Shown: piece by piece, positions 49,501 through 58,500 of the stretch
How the letters are laid out: each line of letters starts with the position of its first letter
How positions within the stretch are numbered: position 1 is the first letter of the stretch
Origin: Cyrtodaria siliqua
Lineage: Eukaryota; Mollusca; Bivalvia; Adapedonta; Hiatellidae
Direction of reading: 5' to 3'
DNA: 64,000 nucleotides
Assembly (NCBI GenBank): GCA_037043455.1
Contig: JAWPHD010011053.1
Coordinates: forward strand, 1 to 64,000
Position numbers and translations under genes: made by a program
The notes under the pieces: model-generated
Seen by the model: only the letters and a program-made list of their open reading frames with translations
Told to the model about the DNA's origin: nothing
Database searches by the model: none

Positions 49501-52500
49501 TGCTCACCTGATGGTCTTTGCAAAGATGAAAATAATGTCAAACAAGTTTCAACTATTTCCAATGACTATTTCCCAAGGGGTTGAGACGAACCCCAATGTC
49601 GATGATGGTAGCATAGTTGTATTCATCTGTTCATGCTCACTTAGTGTATAACTATGATTTCAGAGAAGAAAATCTTTGGTTGTTTTTTCCCTATAATAAA
49701 TCTTTTTAAAATCTTTTTGACTACTTGGGTGGGGCCAAATGTGACCCCAGGTCACCATTGAACAAACTTGGTAGTGGACCATAAGCTTATAGTAAATGCA
49801 AAATATTAAACCTCTGACTCTATAGTTTCAGAGAAGAAGATTTTTTAACTCTTTTTCTCTTATACAAGTGTATTCAAAACATGTAAAATCTCTATATACA
49901 AACTTTGGAAGCCGGGGGTGCAGCCATTTTTAATCTCGGGGACTTCATTTGCACCAATTTTTATAGATTAGGGGTTGGTGATCATTAATAAAGAAAAACT
50001 GTCGAAATCTGTTCAGTGGTTCTTGGAAAGAAGATGTTTTAAGGTTCTGACCATATATGGTAATGGTGGCCATATTGGATGTAACATTGACCTAATTTGT
50101 ATTACTTCGAAAGGTATTGACCTCAGTGTAATCCATGTAAATTTTTCCCTATACAAGTCTGCAAAACATGCAAAATCTATATATACAAACTTTGGACCCC
50201 CGGGGAGCAGCCATTTTACACCCCAGGGACTTCTTTGTACAACTTTTATAATCTAGCGATTGGCGATCATTAATAAAGAAAAAATGTTAAAATATATTCA
50301 ATGGTTCTTGAGAAGAAAATTGTTAAAGGTTTTTGACCATATATTGTAATTCATAACTTTCACATCCAGTCATTAGTTAAAATTTCCGAGATGTTGAGAT
50401 ATTCAGTAGATGAAAATAAAGGGGTATACTCGGACTTTGTTCTTAATCTCTGTATGAAAAATCTAAATATTAGACCATAGTTTAAATTAAATGTATCCAT
50501 ATTAGTGTTTAAACAAGAGGCCCAAGAGGGCCTGTGGACGCTCTACTGGCTAACATGGCTCTTATAACATCAATGAAGTGAGTGACTGCCATTTACGTTT
50601 TTTTGAAAGTTTCGGGCAAAAAACAGCTTTTTAACTAAATCAAGGGCCATAACTAAAGAATCTGGTAAAGATCAGATAAAAAATGAAGGCCCTACCGTAT
50701 TAACGAGGCAAAATATAGCATGTTAAACTTTAGCAAGAACTCCTCTGTTACTGGTCCGACTGGTCGAACATAGAGCTAAAAAAAAGAAAAAAAAATTTAA
50801 AAAAAAAAAATTTAAAAAAAAAAAAAAAAATTAAAAAATATTTAAAAAAAAAAAAAAAATTTAAAAATACAAATTTAAAAAAAATAAAAATATATATTTA
50901 AAAAAAAATTAATTAAAAAAAAGAAATAATTAAAAAAAAAAATAATTAAAAACCAACAAAAACACTAAAAAAAAAAAAAAAATTAAAAAAAAATATTAAA
51001 GAAGAAAAGAACTCCCTATACATGTCTATGTAAAACATGTGACCCTTGGGGCGGGGTCAAATATGACCCGAGGGTCACCATTTGAACAAACTTGGTAAAG
51101 GACCACAAGCTTATAGCAAATGCAAAATATTAAACCTCTGGCTCTTGCAGTTCCAGAGAAGAAGATTTTTTTCAGTTTTTCCCTATACAAGCATTTATGT
51201 AAAACTGTGACCCCCGGGGCGGAGCCAGATGGGACCCCAGAGTCCCCATTTGAACAAAATTGGTAAAGGACCATAAGCGTATAGCAACAGCAAAATATTA
51301 AACCTCTGGCTCTTGCAGTTTCAGAGAAGAAGATTTTTTAAGTCTTTCCTATACATGTCTATGTAAAACATGTGACTCTTGGGGCGGGGCCAAATGTGAC
51401 CCCAGGGTCACCATTTGAACAAACTTGGTAAAGAACCATAAGCTTATAATAAAATGTAACATATCAAACCTCTGACTCTATTAGTTTGCGAGAAGAAGAT
51501 TTAAAAAAAAAATAATCCTATATAAGTCTATGAAAAACTGTGACCCTTGGGGCGGGGACAAATTTGACCCCAGGGTCACCATTTGAACAAACTTAGTAGA
51601 GGACCATAAGCTGATGCTACATGTAATACATGAGAGCTCTGTGGCATGTGGTTCCAGAGAAGAAGATTTTTTTCAGTTTTTCCCTATACAAGCCAATGTA
51701 AAACTGTGACCCCCGGGGTGGGGCCAAATGTGACCCCTGGGTCACCATTTGAACAAACTTGGTAGAGGACCACAAGCTTATAGCAAATGCAAAATATTAA
51801 ACCTCTGGCTCTTGCAGTTTCAGAGAAGAAGATTTTTTAAGTTTTTCCCTATACATGTCTATGTAAAACATGTGACCCTTGGGGCCGGGCCAAAAGTGAC
51901 CTGAGGGTCACCATTTGAACAAACTTGGTAAAGGACCATAAGCTTATAGTAAATGCAAAATATCAAACCTCTGGCTGTTGTAGTTTCCGAGAAGAAGATT
52001 TTTTAAAAAAAATCCTATATAAGTCTATGTAAAACTGTGACCCCCGGGGCGGGGACAAATTTGACCCCAGGGTCACCATTCGAACAAACTTAGTAGAGGA
52101 CCATAAGCTGATGCTACATTTAATACATGAGAGCTCTGTGCCTTGTGGTTTCAGAGAAGAAGATTTTTTAAAGTTTTTTCCTATATGTCTATATGAAAAA
52201 CATGCAAAACCTCAATATACAAACTTTGGACCCCCGGGGCACAGCCATTTTTGACCCCGGGGACTTTATTTGAACAAGCTTGATAGTCTAGGCGTTGGCG
52301 ATCATTTTAAAACAAAAACTGTTGAAATCTGTCCAGCGGTTCTGGAGAAGAAGATTTTTTAAGCTTTTGACCATATATGGTAATGGCACCCATCTTGGAT
52401 GTAGCACTGACCTAATTTTAACAAATCTAAAAAGCATTCATCTAAGGATCATCCAGGTGAAGTTTGGTCAAAATTAGCCAAGCGGTTTCTGAGAAGAAGT

Positions 52501-55500
52501 CATTTGAAGAAAAGTTAACGGACGGACGACGGACGGACGACGGAAGACGGACAACACACCATCCCATAAGCTCTGCTGGCCCTTGGCCAGTAGAGCTAAA
52601 AATCAGACAGCACAAACTTAAATTTCGCAAAACTGAAATAAAAATAGTGAATTTTATTTTATTTTTTCCTCCCGTTAGTTTTTTTTCTTTTTTTTTAAAG
52701 TTGTGTGTAGCCTAAAACTTATTTCCCTAATAATGGAAAATCGCATTCTTTTTTAAAATTGGAATTATGACTAAGCATTTATTTTGTAAGGTCGGAACGC
52801 CCAGTATAGGAAAATCTCTTTATTAATGATCTTAGAATTGAGGTTAAATCTTGTTTTTTCAAAACAAATCATGATTCTAATTATAATTACGGTTTAATGA
52901 AAATAAAAACATTTTCATCGTTAATCATTTTATTTTTATTTTTACATCTGATGCTGAGTTTTTCCAATTTTATTTTTATTTTTATTCCCTCCTCCTACTG
53001 CTCTATTCTGGAAAAAAATCCCGTAAATATAAAAAAAAAACACTGGCCCTAGCCTTCTCAGTAAACAGAATTATTGCCGTGGGTGTAGTTACCTCCATTG
53101 TGTATGTTTTCCCACTGCCAGTCTGACCATAGGCAAATATACAAACATTGTAACCATCTATACAAGATGTGACTAGAGCCTTTACTTCGTCAAACACCTG
53201 AAATATAAAACCACCAATAAATCAAATGGTCATTGAAAAAATAGCAAGGCAGCTAAGTGTACAGCATTTTACCTTATTGCTTTCTAAATGGTTAAACAAA
53301 ATTGTTTTATGGTGAGAGAATGAATGAAGACGAAACAGTTCTAAATAATTAATTCACTTATCCATTTATTTATTTTTGACAGTACTCTCAAAGTCTGTGG
53401 AATTCACTATTTAATTTTCTCTGAAAACAGGCAAATACTAAACAAAGAACCCAGTGCCCATGTGTGCCCCACTTACCTGATCCTGTGTTGAGTTCTCCCC
53501 AAACACCTTGTCAACTTCGAATGTCTGTGTGCGTCCCTTACTGTTGATGTACAGGACTCCATCGTCATCCTGGTCTAGACAGACGATATTCTCCGCCTGC
53601 TGACCTTGTCCATCCTCTTTGATCGTCGGACGCACCCGACAGAATACTCGTATGTTACCTGAAATCATTGAAAAGATGAGTTGTAACTCTGCATATAGAC
53701 CTCCTTGACAAACTGGGGAACAAAACAGAACACCTGTATAGTGACAAACTGGGGAACAAAACAACACCTGTATAGTGACAAACTGGGGAACAAAACAGAA
53801 CACCTGTACAGTGACAAACTGGGGAACAAAATGGAACACCTGTATAGTGACAAACTGGGGAACAAAACAGAACACCTGTATAGTGACAAACTGGGGAACA
53901 AAACAGAACACCTGTATAGTGACAAACTGGGAGAACAAAACAGAACACCTGTATAGTGACAAACTGGGGAACAAAACGGAACACCTGTATAGTGACAAAC
54001 TGGGAGAACAAAACAGAACACCTGTATAGTGACAAACTGGGAGAACAAAACAGAACACCTGTATAGTGACAAACTGGGGAACAAAACGGAATACCTGTAT
54101 AGTGACAAACTGGGGAACAAAATGGAACACCTGTATAGTGACAAACTGGGAGAACAAAACAGAACACATGTATAGTGACAAACTGGGAGAACAAAATGGA
54201 ACACATGTATAGTGACAAACTGGGAGAACAAAACAGAACACCTGTATAGTGACAAACTGGGGAACAAAATGGAACACCTGTATAGTGACAAACTGGGGAA
54301 CAAAATGGAACACCTGTATAGTGACAAACTGGGGAACAAAACAGAACACTTGTATAGTGACAAACTGGGAGAACAAAACAGAACACATGTATAGTGACAA
54401 ACTGGGGAACAAAACAGAACACCTGTATAGTGAAATCATGGAAGCATACATATACTACTTCTTGCATACCGGATAAGGTTATGCCTGATCTTACATATGG
54501 AGACAGATTATAAGAATCTTTTTCTTGCATATCAGAGACATGCTGTGCATTAACACCGCCAGCTACTAGCATTTTTCATGTTTTCCTGCATATCGGATGT
54601 TGGTGCGCACGTGACTTTTATCTTTACCCATAAAAATATGACTTTGCATCTCCCATGTAAAACGTGGATAGCCTTATCCGGTATGCAAGAAAAAAGTTAT
54701 ATGCATCAGCAATGAATTAGTTGTGTAAATATACCTGCAAAACATCAGTAGTTGGCCATGTATATGCAAAATATGTCAATAGGAATCAATCATGGGTATT
54801 CATTTCAGATAAGGAAATTCCAACACTCGGTATGACTGTTTTAAGCGTCTCCGTGGCCTAATGGTTAACGACATTGCGTTGTAAACCTTCGCCTCTCACC
54901 GCTGCGGGTTCGAATCCCACTGGGAGCTCGACTTGTAATTGAGGAAGTGTCGATTTTTACGGATGGCGGGAGGTGTACAGTACTGGTTCTACCCAGGAAA
55001 AGTGAGTGGTCTGCCTCCACCACAAAAATAAATTGACCGTCATAACCTTACATGTGTTGAAAATGACGTAAAACTTCATACAAACAAACAAAAACGACTG
55101 TTTTAATCAGAACCTTGGCAGAGCATCGGTTCCGATAAAATCAATAATACCTTGTGTTGGAATACCCGATCTTCACAAGATACCCATAAAATATTAATAT
55201 AATTTACATACAGAAATATATGAATTGAATAATTTGGGCTCTTGATCAGCTGACTGCGCCTACCCTTCATGATCAAAGGATGAACAGAACCCGAAAAATA
55301 ACACTATATGCCCGTTCTACTTTCGTAAAGCCTTTCAGAAAGTCAACTTGATGCATACCAGATAAGGTTATCCGCACTTTACATGAGTGAAAGAAAGCTT
55401 GATCTTACACTTGGGGCAGATAAAAGTCACGAGCATCAACAATGACATTGAAAATCAACAGCTGCATGAAGTCATTTTGTAAAGCATGAAAAACATTAGG

Positions 55501-58500
55501 AGCTGGCGTGGTCTATGCACAAACTGTTAGTCAAATGCAACCCGTGTATCGGTCTATCCTCCGAGCACGTTAAAGAACCAAAGGAATCTATTCGATAATA
55601 AGAGTAGGGCACGGTTCCCGGATTCCTATGTATCCTTCCTCTCTCTCTTTGGGGCAGCTTTAATTAACCTATACTGTGTTGATGAGCCGTTAAACAACAT
55701 TCAATTCAATTCAGTCAAATGCAAGGACAAGAATTTCCAAATCTTCCACGGATACCCAGGACAGTATAAGAATCTATCATGGGTACTCGGTTCAGATAGG
55801 GAATACCAACCCTCGGTATACGTGTTTTTATCGGAACCGATGCTCTGCCGAGGTTCCGATTAAAACACTTATACCGAGGGTTGGAATTCCCTATCTGAAC
55901 CGAGTACCCATGATAGATTCTTTTTCTTGCATATCAGAGACATTTTGTGCATTGACGCCGCCAGATACTAACGTTTTGCATGTTTTCCGGCACACCGGAT
56001 GTTGGCGCGCGTGAATTTTATCTCGACCCTAGAGTGAGATGGAAATATCCAGCCCGGGTAAAATGACGGATATCCTTGTCCGGTATGCAAGAAATTGTTA
56101 TCCTCCTTACCTTTGAGCTCGACCAGTTCATTATGGTATTTCTTGCGTAGTTTCATCTCCTTCTGGTACTTCATGACAAGCTCCTTGTTGTATTCACTGA
56201 TGCCAGTGATGGCAGACATCATCTGAAATATGATCATACATAGACATAATAACGCGGAGTGAATGTAAAACTACTGATACTATATATAACAAGTGAAGCA
56301 CCAACAGTGGTGCGAACGCCGAATGGCGAATTCAACATTTTAACTGAAAAATCTATGTAAAAAGGGGGATAATTCAGACAAAATAAAAGACAGAGTTATG
56401 GTTCTTGTCATATGACATGGTGTAAAGATAATGAACATGTGTGCCAAGTTTCAAAGCTTTCCAACAATTGTTTTTTGAGAAATGAGGAATTTTTTTTTTA
56501 AACCAAACATCAAAACGTGTAGACGGACGGACAAATGGACAAATGGAGACGCTAAACTGTAAGCCTCGATTTGCTACATGAATCCGCTAAAAAGAAGAAG
56601 ATACTCTAGTTTCACACTGACCAGGTTGTATTTCCTGATGAGCATTTCCTAGGTAATGTCTTTAATTTATTTGGAAAGTGGGTCATGTAGGTTCCAGAGA
56701 TATTTTTTTATTAATATTTTTAATTATACTAATTCAACTTAACAAAATTTGGAAAACAGAGAAACACATTTTTACAATAGGGCAATAATGTTTTTACGCA
56801 TAAAGACAATTAAGAAAATTATTTCTGTTCAAAAAAATAAAATGTTTCACTTATACTTCCTTCCAATCATTGAACTGAAACTATAAAACAAAGTCAGTTG
56901 TTTGATGAATTTAATAATGAGAGGACAGACTCACCTCCTTCTTGACTTTAGTGACAGTTTTCTGTATTATTGTCGGAAACTGCTTGACCTCCTTCTGTAG
57001 GAGTATGTACGATTCTACAAAGCCTGAGATGATCGGGTTCAGGAGGGACAACTGTCGCACGAGACTCTCGTACTTTGTCTCCAGGTACGACATCTTTTCT
57101 ACTGTCTCTTTCCGAACCTTTTTCACGGCTGCTTCTCTCTCGTGCGTCAATTTTTCTTCCATCTGCAAAGTGTTTTTATTATCATTTAAAGGGGGTCCAT
57201 TAGGCCTTTTGTAGGATCTAGGGGTCCTACTTAAAACTGACAAATAATGATATTTTTTATTCTAAAGAGCCTTAACATAGGGTAATGAATGAGATTAAAA
57301 CTGACTCCTTATTTACAAGGAAAATCATTTTTCACAGTAATTTGTGCTATCTTAGGTTATGCACCAGTATTTAAGCATTTTATGCCCAATTTCATTCAAC
57401 ATTATTTTGAATTCAAATTTAGATGGGAACAATTTGGTCACAACACCACATTTAGATTACTATGATCTTTTTATCATCAATTGGAACTTTTTTAAAATTC
57501 AGACTCTTCTGGAAAAAGCCAGATAGCCCCTTTAACAGCACAATCTCCATTTGGAGAATATCATCCATTTCAAATACAGATTCAAAGGAAAGTTAGGCCA
57601 AAAAAAATATACCTGTGTTTCCGGTGGCCTATTTTTAAGGGGCCGACCCTAAAACTTTAAAAAATAAAAAAAAAATAAAAAATCTAAAAAAAAAATTAAA
57701 AAAAATAAAATTTGTTCTTAACAATGATTTATTACAATATATCGAGGTAAACTGACATCACAGAGAAAACTTCAGTTGTATCATCAACTTGTATCGGGTT
57801 TATGAGATAAATACATGTAGAATCTCACAATATCTTGCTCCAAAAAAAAAAAAAAAAAAGGAAAATGACTACCGACCTACCCTATTTTTTTAGAGCATGC
57901 AATAGGAAATACACCTTTTTTTGTTTTGCCTAAGCATTGTGTAACATTCAGATTGAATAAATATATGAGGCAATCTTGTTTTACACCATTCACTAATTCC
58001 AGAGTTTCACTATATTACTGTTTGTTTGTTTGTATTGTTTGTTTGTATGATGTTTTACGTCATTTTCAACACAAGCAAGGTTATATATGTCGGTCGATTT
58101 TTTTGTGGTAGAGGCAGACCACCGCAATCCGTAAGAATCAACTCTTTGTCACTTGCAAGTCGAGCTCCCAGTGGGATTCAAACCCGCAGCAGTGAGAGGC
58201 AAAGGTTTACGATGCACCGTTGTTAACCATTCGGCCATGGAGACGCTGAAAAGAACATTATTTTGAATTTTGACACAAACACAAAAGGACGACATATCAT
58301 GTTTTACCTCAGACATCACTATACTATGTTCAACTGTAAGTCTCTCTTGAAGTTCTTTCATACACTTTTCTTTATCTCTTCCGAACTCTTCACGTAATCG
58401 CGTAATGGCTGCAGATTTTGCTATTGTCAAATCTTCTTCAAGTTTTCTCATATCTGACTTGTGTTTCTTATGTAGAGTACTTTTTTCTTCTTCAAATTTC

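Noticed and set aside
50776..51010. Poly(A) tail of a retroposed mRNA
   Set aside because: The A-rich stretch is mixed with T and follows a truncated HINE-like piece; no processed gene sequence precedes it.
53655..54572. Separate membrane-protein-like gene (repeats of hydrophobic [12 protein letters not shown])
   Set aside because: The hydrophobic pattern comes from translating the 36-bp intronic array; it has no independent support.
54846..54930. Functional tRNA gene
   Set aside because: A and B boxes are present but the arms do not pair, and the sequence continues into a SINE body with tail and target duplication.
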